From contig JBIKWM010000013.1 in the NCBI GenBank assembly GCA_044356305.1, positions 19,210-83,209 on the forward strand: DNA of 64,000 nucleotides, written 5' to 3'. Made by a program: the position numbers and the translations under genes. The notes beneath the pieces were generated by a model. It did no database searches and was not told the origin of the DNA. It saw only the letters and a list, made by a program, of their open reading frames with translations. This stretch comes from JBIKWM01 sp044356305 (GTDB lineage Bacteria > Bacteroidota > Bacteroidia > UBA10329). Numbering within the stretch: the first letter of the stretch is position 1; each line of letters opens with the position of its first letter. Positions 8,367 to 17,285 of this stretch are shown here, in pieces.

Positions 8367-10760
8367 TCAGTTTCTCAGTGGTTTACCAGATGTCACAAGG
8401 CTCTGCATCCGTTCCTGACTCTTACGTGTCATGGCCAGTTTGAGGAATGCCTTGCGCTCAAGTTCAAGGAGGTATTTCTCGCTCACCTGGGTGGGTTCGC
8501 TCAGGTCGCCACCGGCCAGCACGTAACCGAACTCCTCGCTTATGGTGCGGTCATGCTCGCTGATGTAGCCACCGCTCTCCATGCTGCGGGCCCCGGCCAC
8601 AAACATTCCGAGCGATTTTTTGCCCAATACGGTGATGTCCTTGCGCTCCACCGGGCGTGTGTAGCCCTTGCCGTGTAGGTCGAGCACCACTTCTTTGGCA
8701 CGGGCTATTCTGCGGTCGCTGGCCACGATCACCTCATCTACGCCCTTGCGCAGCAGCCCTAGATCCATGGCCTCGTGAGCCGATGTGGCCACTTTGGCCA
8801 TGCCCACGGTGAGAAACCGTTCCTTGAACGCCGGCAACGGTAGATTATCCTTCTGCATCTCATCGCTGGCGCGGAGGGTGAACTCTTTTGATCCTGCTCC
8901 TGCGGGAATGACCCCGGCACCGAACTCTACCAGACCGATGTAGGTCTCGGCAGCAGCCACGGCCCGGTCGGCATGCAGTACAATCTCGCAGCCTCCGCCC
9001 AAGGTCAGGCCATGTGGAGCCACCACAACAGGTATGGATGAATAGCGAATGCGCATCACCGCGTTCTGGAATGCCCTGACAGCGATGTCCAACTCTTCCA
9101 CCTCCTGTTCGGCCGCGAGCATGAAAATCATTCCCAAGTTGGCCCCGGCACTGAAATTCTCCCCGTTGTTGGCGATCACCAGACCCTTCCAATCACCTTG
9201 CTCGGCCATGTCTATAGCCTTGTTGATGCCAGCGATCACCTCGCCCCCGATGGTGTTCATCTTGGTGTGAAACTCGAGGTTCAGCACGCCATCGCCAATG
9301 TCGAACAGGGTGCATCCGGCATTTTTCCACACCACGTTGGTATCGCGCAGATGGTCGAGAATGATCTTGCCATCTAGGCCTCCAACAGTTTTGTAGCCTT
9401 GGCTGGCCACATCATAGTAGTTCAGTTTTCCTCCCTCCACCTTATAGAATGATGAACAGCCTTTGGCCAGCATGTCATACACCCATTGGGCGGGTTTCTT
9501 ACCGGCTGCTTCCATGGCGGCCACGGTGTCTTTCACACCCAAAGCATCCCATGTTTCGAATGGACCGAGCTGCCATCCGAAACCGGCCCGGAGCGCGTCA
9601 TCGATCTTATACAGATCATCAGAAATTTCGGGAATGCGGTTGCTCACATATTGAAACAGACCGTAGAATGACTTCCTATAAAAATCTCCAGCCTTGTCCT
9701 TGCCCCCTGCCAAGATGCGCATGCGCTTCTTCAGGTTGTCCTCCTGCCGTGCGGCAGTGAGCGTAGCAAAGTTGACCTTCTCCGATGGCTTGTATTCCAA
9801 GGTCTTGAGGTCGAGTTCAAGGATAGCCTTGCCTTCTTTTTTAAAGAAACCCTGGCCCGATTTAGATCCGAACCAGCCCTTCTCAACCATCTTGGTCACA
9901 TAGTCCGGAATGTCGAACAGGTGATTGGCCTCATCGTTCGGGCAGTTTTGCTTGAGTCCGTTGGCCACATGCACAAGGGTATCGAGGCCCACCACATCGC
10001 AGGTGCGGAAGGTGGCACTCTTCGGACGGCCTAAGACGGAGCCGGTGAGTTTGTCCACCTCACTCACGGTGAGGCCCATTTCCCCGACCAGATGGAACAG
10101 GGCCTGAATGCTGTACACACCTACCCTGTTGGCAATGAATGCTGGCGTGTCCTTGCACAGCACCATGGTCTTCCCGAGGAACTTGTCACCATATTCCATT
10201 AGGAAATCGGTGACGGCAGGGTCAGTCTTCGGGGTGGGGATGATCTCGAGAAGCTTGAGATAGCGGGGCGGATTGAAGAAGTGCGACCCGGCAAAATGGC
10301 GCTGGAAATCCTCGCTCCGTCCGTCCAGCATCATGTGAATGGGAATACCCGATGTGTTGCTGGTGATCAGGGTTCCAGGCCTACGGAATTTCTCGACATT
10401 CTCAAATACCCGCTGTTTGATGTCAAGACGCTCCACAACCACTTCTATGACCCAATCGCAATCAGCGATGCGGGGCATATCGTCATCAAAATTGCCCGTG
10501 CTGATGCGGGAGGCGAACTCCTTTTTATACAGCGGGGCCGGGTTGTTCTTGATGGCAAACTCGAGGCTGCTGTTCACAATGCGGTTCCGCACAGGTCTGT
10601 CGGCCAGAGTGAGGCCTTTGGCGGTCTCCTCGGCACTCAGTTCGCGCGGCACGATGTCGAGCAGAAGCACTTGCACGCCCACATTGGCGAAGTGGCAGGC
10701 AATGCGGGATCCCATCACGCCTGATCCAAGGACGGCTACTTTACGGATGTCTCTTTTCAT
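8367..10760 (-). CDS. 3-hydroxyacyl-CoA dehydrogenase / enoyl-CoA hydratase fusion (FadN type)
   Basis: A 797-residue bifunctional beta-oxidation enzyme. The N-terminal half is an NAD-binding hydroxyacyl-CoA dehydrogenase: GSGVMGSRIA at residues about 12-21 is the dinucleotide loop, and SNTSGIPI and GSHFFNPPRYLKLLEI are dehydrogenase signatures. The C-terminal third is a crotonase: FSAGANLGM (oxyanion hole) and HGLTLGGGCEIVLHAD. The order, dehydrogenase first and hydratase last, is that of Bacillus FadN and the reverse of E. coli FadB. It should hydrate enoyl-CoA and then oxidise the 3-hydroxyacyl-CoA. It is the second gene of the operon, 102 nt after the MarR-type regulator. Confidence 0.94.
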   Translation of the reverse strand: MKRDIRKVAVLGSGVMGSRIACHFANVGVQVLLLDIVPRELSAEETAKGLTLADRPVRNRIVNSSLEFAIKNNPAPLYKKEFASRISTGNFDDDMPRIADCDWVIEVVVERLDIKQRVFENVEKFRRPGTLITSNTSGIPIHMMLDGRSEDFQRHFAGSHFFNPPRYLKLLEIIPTPKTDPAVTDFLMEYGDKFLGKTMVLCKDTPAFIANRVGVYSIQALFHLVGEMGLTVSEVDKLTGSVLGRPKSATFRTCDVVGLDTLVHVANGLKQNCPNDEANHLFDIPDYVTKMVEKGWFGSKSGQGFFKKEGKAILELDLKTLEYKPSEKVNFATLTAARQEDNLKKRMRILAGGKDKAGDFYRKSFYGLFQYVSNRIPEISDDLYKIDDALRAGFGWQLGPFETWDALGVKDTVAAMEAAGKKPAQWVYDMLAKGCSSFYKVEGGKLNYYDVASQGYKTVGGLDGKIILDHLRDTNVVWKNAGCTLFDIGDGVLNLEFHTKMNTIGGEVIAGINKAIDMAEQGDWKGLVIANNGENFSAGANLGMIFMLAAEQEVEELDIAVRAFQNAVMRIRYSSIPVVVAPHGLTLGGGCEIVLHADRAVAAAETYIGLVEFGAGVIPAGAGSKEFTLRASDEMQKDNLPLPAFKERFLTVGMAKVATSAHEAMDLGLLRKGVDEVIVASDRRIARAKEVVLDLHGKGYTRPVERKDITVLGKKSLGMFVAGARSMESGGYISEHDRTISEEFGYVLAGGDLSEPTQVSEKYLLELERKAFLKLAMTRKSQERMQSLVTSGKPLRN

Positions 10761-10769
10761 TTTTTTATG

Positions 10770-10835
10770 TGACTGGTTACCTATCGGTAAGTGGTTCAGC
10801 GGTTCAGTTTGTCAGGGTCCGTGGTCTGTGGCGAA
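10770..10835 (-). other. Stuttering G-poor leader upstream of the FadN-type gene
   Basis: Read on the minus strand, the 102-nt gap before the ATG at 10760 contains imperfect repeats such as CTGAACCGCTGAACCACTTACC-like words, poor in G. No gene, hairpin or -7 box was seen. It may be an unstructured leader that aids initiation without a Shine-Dalgarno sequence. Confidence 0.4.
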
Positions 10836-10862
10836 TAGCGAATGGATGTGGATTCTGATCTC

Positions 10863-11339
10863 TTAGCTCAAAGTCGCGGTACTCACTTTTTCAGTGATGG
10901 TCTTATTCTCAATGATGCGGTTGATCATGTCGCTCACCTCGAAGAAAATGCGCAGCTTATCTTCTGGAACGGCCTGACGCACCACCTTGTTGAAGGTCAC
11001 CACGCCCATTTTGGCCAGCTCGCGCTTGTGTCGGCCCTGCTCAGTGAGAAATACCCTGGTCACCCGGCCATCGGTCGGATCAGCCGTGCGGTAAATGTCG
11101 CCCTTCTCTTCCATGGCTTTGAGCATGCGCGTCAGGCTGCCGGGCTCCATGCCGAGTTTGGGCGCAATCTTGGTTGCGGGGGTTCCTTTTTCGAGGTCGA
11201 TGTTCAGAAGCACGTACCCTGTAGAAGCGGTGATGTCATAGGGCGCACCACTGGTGTTGTAGAGCTTGGCAATTGCCTGCCATCCTGTTTTCATCCTGAA
11301 ACAGACCGATTCCTCGGTGGTCAGACCCTTCTTTTTCAT
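10863..11339 (-). CDS. MarR-family transcriptional regulator
   Basis: A 158-residue winged-helix protein of MarR size. The DNA-binding region (about residues 50-110) has the expected pattern: KGTPATKIAPKLGMEPGSLTRMLKAMEEKG forms the helix-turn-helix, and DGRVTRVFLTEQGRHKRE is the beta-wing with the conserved Asp-Gly-Arg. It heads the beta-oxidation operon and is probably its regulator, responding to a fatty-acid or acyl-CoA ligand as in other lipid-degradation operons; that is inference. Its start is fixed by a perfect TACCTTTG box only 7 nt upstream, with paired TTTATTA/TGCAT direct repeats behind it that could be its own operator. Confidence 0.9.
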   Translation of the reverse strand: MKKKGLTTEESVCFRMKTGWQAIAKLYNTSGAPYDITASTGYVLLNIDLEKGTPATKIAPKLGMEPGSLTRMLKAMEEKGDIYRTADPTDGRVTRVFLTEQGRHKRELAKMGVVTFNKVVRQAVPEDKLRIFFEVSDMINRIIENKTITEKVSTATLS

Positions 11340-11346
11340 TGCGGGA

Positions 11347-11354
11347 CAAAGGTA
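11347..11354 (-). promoter_or_regulatory. -7 promoter element of the beta-oxidation operon
   Basis: Minus-strand TACCTTTG, a perfect match to the Bacteroidota TAnnTTTG element, 7 nt before the MarR gene ATG (11339). No good -33 TTTG was found at the usual spacing. Confidence 0.72.
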
Positions 11355-11362
11355 AACGCTCG

Positions 11363-11414
11363 TTTATTATGCGTGCATAGCATTTCGAATAAATTTATTA
11401 CACATGCATTGTAA
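11363..11414. promoter_or_regulatory. Candidate MarR operator: two direct repeats 31 bp apart
   Basis: Two copies of TTTATTAnnCnTGCAT start at 11363 and 11394, three helical turns apart. The first contains the palindrome TATGC-GT-GCATA (11368-11379); the second is framed by TTACA-N7-TGTAA (11398-11414). They lie just behind the -7 box of the marR-fad operon. Operator function is inferred from position and symmetry only. Confidence 0.5.
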
Positions 11415-11586
11415 ATGAGGTTTGTCAAATTCATGATTCAATTATTCGCCTGAAAGTGAGGATGTTTAGCGTTTGGCCGACTTTTCGGGTCTCGCCTATC
11501 AGCTGAATGGGCAGTTTAGATGGCGTGAGGCTACTTTCACCCGCCCTTAGGATTTTTCGTTTACCCGAGGCTAATTGCTGATTTTA

Positions 11587-12489
11587 ATGAGACAGACTCC
11601 CGAATTGCCTATGCTAGCCACAGCACTTCTCCTTTTTGGAGCTTGCGGACAGCGCGAGGATATCCGGCCCTATGCGCCCACCGAGGTGTTTCCCACTGAC
11701 GCAGTGCTTTCGACCATCGAGCCGAAACGGGCCATGATCGTGATAGCACATGACGATGACATGTGCGCCATGTCGGGCACCATATCCATGCTCAACAGCA
11801 GCGGTTGGGAAATTGCGGTTCTCAGTTTCGGCAACGTGCCTGAGCGCATGAAGGCCCAGACCGAAGCGTGCAGGGAAATCCTCGATACGGTCATGTTCAT
11901 TCCTATGGCCCCCGATCAGTATCGAACTGATATTACCCCGGATATGAAGCCGTACGAGGCTCTCCCGAAGTCTGATTTTGCGGTTGTGTTCAAGTCAGAC
12001 CTGATCCGTGGCGAATACGAGTCTCGCATCAATGCCTATGACCCTCAGGTCATTTTCACACTCGACAACGAAATTGGAGGATACGGCCATCCTGAACATG
12101 TCTTTGTGAGCCAGATGGTGCTCGACCTTGCTTCGGAGAATAGGATAAACCCGCGCTACGTTTATCAGAGTGTGTTCACCGACCACATGGAGCAGACTAT
12201 CATGGAGCGTCTTTCGGGGCTGATGAAAGGCTGGGGGTTTGATGGCGATGGATGGCAGAAGGCGCAGAGAACCTACGGTGTGAGTGGAATGCCAGAGCCC
12301 ACCGTTCAGTTCGATATTAAGAAACAGGCCGCAGTTAAAATGGACTACCTGCGCTCGTACAATGAGCGTGAGCGCAAAGTGATCGGGTTCTACCTCCCCG
12401 CATTCGAAGATTACGATGCTGAGGAGTACTTTGGGATATTTGACCGTGAGTTTTTCAGGGTGATTGAGATTGAGAGTCAAGTAAGCTGA
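11587..12489 (+). CDS. PIG-L/LmbE-family deacetylase-like lipoprotein
   Basis: A 300-residue protein beginning with a lipoprotein signal (ALLLFGACGQ, Cys about residue 20). The PIG-L fold is marked by VIAHDDDMCAMSG near residue 55, corresponding to the zinc-binding AHPDDE motif with Pro and Glu changed to Asp and Met, and by GGYGHPEHV, corresponding to the distal GHxDH zinc-binding block. Family members remove acetyl groups from N-acetylated sugars or sugar conjugates such as GlcNAc-inositol or bacillithiol precursors; here the substrate is unknown and the lipid anchor puts it in the envelope. The changed first motif leaves His and two Asp in place, so activity is plausible. An upstream in-frame TTG at 11575 is less likely than the ATG. 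Confidence 0.8.
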   Translation: MRQTPELPMLATALLLFGACGQREDIRPYAPTEVFPTDAVLSTIEPKRAMIVIAHDDDMCAMSGTISMLNSSGWEIAVLSFGNVPERMKAQTEACREILDTVMFIPMAPDQYRTDITPDMKPYEALPKSDFAVVFKSDLIRGEYESRINAYDPQVIFTLDNEIGGYGHPEHVFVSQMVLDLASENRINPRYVYQSVFTDHMEQTIMERLSGLMKGWGFDGDGWQKAQRTYGVSGMPEPTVQFDIKKQAAVKMDYLRSYNERERKVIGFYLPAFEDYDAEEYFGIFDREFFRVIEIESQVS

Positions 12490-12585
12490 GTTGTTGAGAT
12501 GGTCCATTTTTTCGTACCGGGACAGACCTGTGCATTCATATCACCTTTCGCATCTCCTTCGCAGAAATAAGAAAGACACCGACAG

Positions 12586-13356
12586 ATGAGGATCCTGCCT
12601 TTGACCTTCGTGCTAGTGGCTTTGGCTGCAAGCATTGCCATCGCACAGAAACCACGCGAACGTTTCTACAGTACAGGTCAGATAGCGAGCCGCGAGACAC
12701 CAGTTGCCTGGCCAGGCGATGCCTCGGGGCAGTTCAGGCAGGAACGCGTGCAGGTTTTTGACCGCAGGGGCAACGAGGTTTTTGAAGGGCATAGGCGCAG
12801 TTTTGGGGGCCATGCCACGGTCGATCTGCAATATCACCCGAACGGAGGTGTGAGCCGCATTGAAGTGAGCGAGGCCCCTGATGCCGGAATTCAGTGGTAC
12901 AGGGCGCGTTACACCCTCGATGTAGAGGGCAATATCACTGATGAACAGGTACAGAGCCACGATGACCATACAACCCTGACCGGACCGGGACCCGCGGTTC
13001 TGCCGGTGCCCAGGCCGCAGCCTCCCCGGCCTGATGCCTGCGCGGTGCCTATGCAGACCCAGATTGTGCTGCACAACCTGCAGCGCATGCCCTACGAACT
13101 GCGCTTGGTGGGCCTCTACGGCACAGTGAACGGCAGGGAGTATGTGCAGATGATTGGACCTGGACAGCAACTGGTGTCGCACCAGTTAACAATGGCCGAG
13201 CGTTTCCTACAACCAGAGGAGATGTTTGAGCTGTACCAGCGAAATCCCGCCACGGGTCAGTGGGTGCGGCTCCCTTTCGGCACCATACCCATGCGCATTT
13301 TGAGCGGTGGATCTCAGGTGCGCACCTACGAATTCTATTGGCTCGAGGGCCTATAA
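12586..13356 (+). CDS. Secreted protein of unknown function
   Basis: A 256-residue protein with a clear signal peptide (LVALAASIAIAQ). Residues about 25-125 have the strand-turn pattern of MORN/YwqK-like repeats (RFYSTGQIASRE..., QVFDRRGNEVFEG, QYHPNGGVSRIE). A Pro-rich linker (PVPRPQPPRPDA) leads to a C-terminal domain of about 110 residues with no recognisable motif. The family was not identified. It ends 27 nt before the carboxylase gene, which has its own promoter. Confidence 0.65.
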   Translation: MRILPLTFVLVALAASIAIAQKPRERFYSTGQIASRETPVAWPGDASGQFRQERVQVFDRRGNEVFEGHRRSFGGHATVDLQYHPNGGVSRIEVSEAPDAGIQWYRARYTLDVEGNITDEQVQSHDDHTTLTGPGPAVLPVPRPQPPRPDACAVPMQTQIVLHNLQRMPYELRLVGLYGTVNGREYVQMIGPGQQLVSHQLTMAERFLQPEEMFELYQRNPATGQWVRLPFGTIPMRILSGGSQVRTYEFYWLEGL

Positions 13357-13365
13357 CGGGTCGCG

Positions 13366-13373
13366 TACATTTG
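13366..13373 (+). promoter_or_regulatory. -7 promoter element of the carboxylase gene
   Basis: TACATTTG, a perfect TAnnTTTG element, 10 nt before the ATG at 13384 and inside the 27-nt gap after the preceding stop. A TTG at 13338 is 25 nt upstream, slightly far for a -33 element. Confidence 0.7.
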
Positions 13374-13383
13374 GCGCACACCT

Positions 13384-15015
13384 ATGCATCAAGGCGCCAT
13401 GCCCGTCTTCAGATCAAGATTCAATCCCGAAAGTGCTGATACAAAGGCCAATCTCGAGGCCATGCAGGCCCTTATGGCCGAGCTCGACAGGCACAAGGCC
13501 GATGCCCTGAATCAGGGCTCGGAGAAATACTTGAACCGTTTGCGGGCCGAAGGGCGCCTATTGCCCCGCGAGCGCATCTCACTGTTGCTCGACCCCGGTT
13601 CGCCATTCATGGAGCTGTGTCCCTTTGCAGGCCTTGGTGGCGATGGCTTCGGCACAGGGGGCACCATTGTGGTGGGTCTGGGTTATGTGAGCAGACGCCT
13701 CGTGATGGTGAACAGCAATGTGGGCTCCATAAAGGGTGGGGCCATTGATCACGCCACCCTCGAAAAGGCCCGCAGATGCAACCAGATAGCCCGCGAGAAT
13801 GGACTGATCTGCGTGAACATGGTTGAAAGCGCAGGCGCCAACCTGCCCGACCAGGCCCGAATATTCAATTATGGGGGCGAGAGCTTCAGAGAGATCACGC
13901 GGAGGTCGAAGCTGGGTTTCCCCACCATTTCACTCGTATTTGGCAGTAGCACTGCGGGTGGGGCCTACATACCGGGTATGAGCGATTATGTGGTGATGGT
14001 GAAGGAGCAGGCCAAAGTGTTCCTGGCAGGGCCGCCACTGGTGAAAATGGCCACGGGCGAGGAAACAGATGATGAGACCCTCGGGGGGGCTGAGATGCAC
14101 AGCCGCATTTCTGGCGCGTCCGATTTCATGGCCGAGAACGAGCGTGAGGCCATCCTTTTGGCCCGTGAGATAGTGTCGTATCTGCCCCGTACCGCGCGAA
14201 ACCACGACCCAAAGTTCTTTTGGGACGACTCCTCTTCTTCCGATGGGCCTGCCCATGATGCTGAGGAGATACTGGCCATAGTTCAGGCCGACCTGAAAAA
14301 GGCGTTTGATCAGCGTGAGCTCATCGCCCGTTTTGTTGACCGGAGCGATTTTCTCGAATTCAAGCCGCATTACGGCCAGACGCTGATCACCGCATTTGCC
14401 CGCGTAGATGGGTACAGAGTAGGAATAATCGCCAACAACGGGGTGCTTTTCTCTGAGGCGGCCAACAAGGGCGCTCAATTCATCCAACTATGTAATCAGA
14501 GCAACATCCCACTCATATTTCTGCAGAACATCACAGGTTTCATGGTGGGCACCAAATATGAGCAGGAAGGCATCATCAAGCACGGGGCTAAAATGATCAA
14601 TGCCGTGAGCAACAGCACAGTACCGGCTATTACCATCATCACAGGCGCCAGCTATGGAGCTGGGAACTACGCCATGTGCGGAAGGGCTTTTGAGCCGCGT
14701 TTCCTGTTCTCTTATCCCAACTCACGCATTGCTGTGATGGGCCCCGAACAATTGGCGGGTGTGATGCAGATAATCGGGCGGCAGGCCGCTGAAAAGGCCG
14801 GGGTGGAATACGATGAGGAGCAAGGCAGGCAGATGGCGGAGTACATGGTGGCCGAGGCTGGAAAACAGAGCACTGCGTGGTACGCCACCGGTCAAGTGTG
14901 GGACGATGGCGTGATTGACCCGCGCCAGACCCGCCAGTACCTCACTATGGCTCTATGGGCGGTGCACAATCTGCCATTTGAGGGCACCAAGGGCTACGGG
15001 GTGTTCAGGATGTGA
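13384..15015 (+). CDS. Acyl-CoA carboxylase, carboxyltransferase (beta) subunit
   Basis: A 543-residue biotin-dependent carboxyltransferase of the propionyl-/methylcrotonyl-CoA carboxylase type. It carries N- and C-terminal crotonase-like halves with the oxyanion-hole glycine pairs SSTAGGAYIPGMSDY and TGASYGAGNYAMCGRAFEP, and the C-terminal GPEQLAGVM block. Several features (GLGYVSRRLVMVNSNV, AGANLPDQ, NITGFMVG, EQEGIIKHGAKMI) suggest methylcrotonyl-CoA carboxylase beta, i.e. leucine catabolism, rather than PCC. The biotin carboxylase/BCCP alpha subunit is not in the window. The start may be 13384 or the in-frame ATG at 13399; the promoter position fits both. Confidence 0.92.
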   Translation: MHQGAMPVFRSRFNPESADTKANLEAMQALMAELDRHKADALNQGSEKYLNRLRAEGRLLPRERISLLLDPGSPFMELCPFAGLGGDGFGTGGTIVVGLGYVSRRLVMVNSNVGSIKGGAIDHATLEKARRCNQIARENGLICVNMVESAGANLPDQARIFNYGGESFREITRRSKLGFPTISLVFGSSTAGGAYIPGMSDYVVMVKEQAKVFLAGPPLVKMATGEETDDETLGGAEMHSRISGASDFMAENEREAILLAREIVSYLPRTARNHDPKFFWDDSSSSDGPAHDAEEILAIVQADLKKAFDQRELIARFVDRSDFLEFKPHYGQTLITAFARVDGYRVGIIANNGVLFSEAANKGAQFIQLCNQSNIPLIFLQNITGFMVGTKYEQEGIIKHGAKMINAVSNSTVPAITIITGASYGAGNYAMCGRAFEPRFLFSYPNSRIAVMGPEQLAGVMQIIGRQAAEKAGVEYDEEQGRQMAEYMVAEAGKQSTAWYATGQVWDDGVIDPRQTRQYLTMALWAVHNLPFEGTKGYGVFRM

Positions 15016-15111
15016 TGCCTAAGTGATTAGACCGGAAAGACACAATAGATTTCCCTGAAACCTAGGAAGCTCTCAACAGACTTGACTGAAGATCCATCAA
15101 AAGGACCGAGA

Positions 15112-17148
15112 ATGAAAAGGAACCTTCTTTGGCTGATGAGTGTCCTGTCAGTTGTGGCTGAGGCACAGACTTTCAATAGCGGTGGCGGCACCATACTCGA
15201 TGACGGCACCGACATGTATTATCCCATTCAAGTGAGTGGGGTGGTACCCAATGTGATGAACGGCAGCTATGGTCTTGAGACCGTTTGCATCGACTTGACA
15301 CACACTTGGAACGATGACCTGATCATCAGCCTCATTGCCCCCGATGGTACCGAGTTTGAGCTGTGCTACCGCCACGGGGGCGACAGCGACAATTTTACCA
15401 ATACCTGCTTCAATACCGCGGCTGCCGATGCCATTTCTAACGGTTGGGGGCCATTTACCGGCACCTTCAGGCCCGATGGCCCCATGGCCAGCGTGAACAA
15501 CGGGCAGAGCCCCAATGGCACGTGGCAGCTCCACATACTCGATGCATACCCTTTCGCTGACACGGGCGATCTGCTCAGTTGGTCCATCACCTTTGGAAAT
15601 GAGCCTGCAGCCCCATTCCCGTTCACCGAGGCAGTACTTCCGCTGGTAGTGATCAACACAGTAGGTGGGGCCAGTATCCATGACGAGCCCAAGACAAAGG
15701 CCCAGATGCGCATAATTGACAATCCGAACTTTCAGCCCAATCACCTCACCGACCCGGCCAACGGTTATAACGGGCTGATAGGCATAGAGCTGCGCGGACA
15801 CAGCTCGCAGGGAATGCCGAAGCGCAGTTACAAGTTTGAGACATGGAATGCTGATAGCACCGTCAACGATGTGCCGCTACTCGGAATGCCCGATGACAAC
15901 GACTGGGTACTCATAGCCAACTACAGCGACAAGACCCTGCTGCGCAACTACATGAGCTACCGCATATTCAACAAGATGGGCCGCTACGCCCCGCGCATGC
16001 AGCACTGCGAAGTGATTCTCAATGGCGAATATCAGGGCATCTATCTTTTGGGTGAATCGATAAAAAGAGGGAACAATCGGGTTGACATAGCCTCCATGGA
16101 TGCCGATGATGTTGCGGGCGATAGCCTCAAGGGCGGTTTCATCTTCAAAGCCGATTGGATAGACGAGGGCGATGTGACATTCCAATCCCAGTTCCCAGCT
16201 GTTGGTGCCGCTGATGGACTCAACTACATTGTCACATACCCTAAACCGGAGAATATACAGCCTGAGCAACTCGATTACATCAGCACCTACTTCGCTGCCT
16301 TTGAGGAAGATGTGTTCAATGGCCCTTTGAATGATTCTGTGAACGGATACAGGGAGTTCATTGACGAGGGCAGCTTCATAGACTACATCATCCTCACAGA
16401 ATTCACCAAAAATATTGACGGATACCGCCTTAGCACCTACCTGCACAAGCATCGCAATGGCAAAATCCATGCAGGTCCGCCATGGGACTATGACCTCTCA
16501 TGGGGCAATGCCGACTATATGTATGGAAACCTTCCTAGCGGTTGGGATTATGAGACGCAGGAGGAATACACAGACCAATGTCCCGCGTGGTGGGGTCGGT
16601 TCTTTGAAGACACGCTCTTTCAGCACCGGCTGCGCTGCCGCTGGAACGAACTGAGGGAGGACGTGCTGAGCAATGCCACCATTAAGCACGAGATAGATTC
16701 GCTGGTTGCGCGCATGGGATCGGCCGTTGACCTCAATTTCACCAAATGGCCCATTCTGGGGCAATATGTATGGCCCAATCCGGGACCCATTCCTCCGGAT
16801 TATCCTGGAGAGATAGCGACCATCAAAGACTGGGTGGACATGCGTCTGGCCTGGCTCGACAACCATTGGACCGGCACCTGTGCACCGGTGTCAGGCGTGG
16901 GCATCTCAGAATCTGCGAGATTGCCCATCAGCCTGTGGCCAAACCCGGCCGATGGGTCGGTGCGCATAAACGGGGCTCAATTCGGCAGCAGTTACACAGT
17001 GAATGATGTGACAGGAAAGACCATTGCCACAGGCACCATGGGCCCCGATGCTGTTATCGATACACACGGCCTGGCCCCGGGCCTCTATTCGGTCTGCGTT
17101 CGTCAGGCCAGTGGGTCAGCGGTGCTCCGTCTCGTTGTGCAGCATTGA
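15112..17148 (+). CDS. CotH-kinase-family protein with P-domain and T9SS sorting tail
   Basis: A 678-residue secreted protein. After the signal peptide (ending VVAEAQ) come a proprotein-convertase P/Homo B domain (residues about 25-170; TCIDLTHTWNDDLIISLIAPDGT-like, NGTWQLHILDAY), then a CotH kinase-like domain (about 185-560) with RGHSSQ, KRSYKFETW, NDWVLIANYSDKTLLRN and GPPWDYDLSWGN, the last being the diagnostic CotH block. The C-terminus (LWPNPADGSVRIN ... GLAPGLYSVCVRQ) is a type A T9SS sorting domain. CotH of Bacillus is a spore-coat protein kinase; the function of secreted Bacteroidota homologues is not established. Transcribed alone, with no recognised promoter. Confidence 0.88.
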   Translation: MKRNLLWLMSVLSVVAEAQTFNSGGGTILDDGTDMYYPIQVSGVVPNVMNGSYGLETVCIDLTHTWNDDLIISLIAPDGTEFELCYRHGGDSDNFTNTCFNTAAADAISNGWGPFTGTFRPDGPMASVNNGQSPNGTWQLHILDAYPFADTGDLLSWSITFGNEPAAPFPFTEAVLPLVVINTVGGASIHDEPKTKAQMRIIDNPNFQPNHLTDPANGYNGLIGIELRGHSSQGMPKRSYKFETWNADSTVNDVPLLGMPDDNDWVLIANYSDKTLLRNYMSYRIFNKMGRYAPRMQHCEVILNGEYQGIYLLGESIKRGNNRVDIASMDADDVAGDSLKGGFIFKADWIDEGDVTFQSQFPAVGAADGLNYIVTYPKPENIQPEQLDYISTYFAAFEEDVFNGPLNDSVNGYREFIDEGSFIDYIILTEFTKNIDGYRLSTYLHKHRNGKIHAGPPWDYDLSWGNADYMYGNLPSGWDYETQEEYTDQCPAWWGRFFEDTLFQHRLRCRWNELREDVLSNATIKHEIDSLVARMGSAVDLNFTKWPILGQYVWPNPGPIPPDYPGEIATIKDWVDMRLAWLDNHWTGTCAPVSGVGISESARLPISLWPNPADGSVRINGAQFGSSYTVNDVTGKTIATGTMGPDAVIDTHGLAPGLYSVCVRQASGSAVLRLVVQH

Positions 17149-17273
17149 TCTCTTAGCCAACCATACGAGGGTCAAAGAGAAACGGAAGCACCTCGCGCAC
17201 ACTTATCAGCCTGAAATCAGGGTGCATTGTGTTGATCACCACATTGTTCTCTATTTTTATTTTCTCTGTGTTT

Positions 17274-17281
17274 CATCTTTG
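17274..17281 (+). promoter_or_regulatory. -7-like element of the lipoprotein gene
   Basis: CATCTTTG, one mismatch from TAnnTTTG, 4 nt before the ATG at 17286, which would give a leaderless mRNA. Confidence 0.5.
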
Positions 17282-17285
17282 CGGC

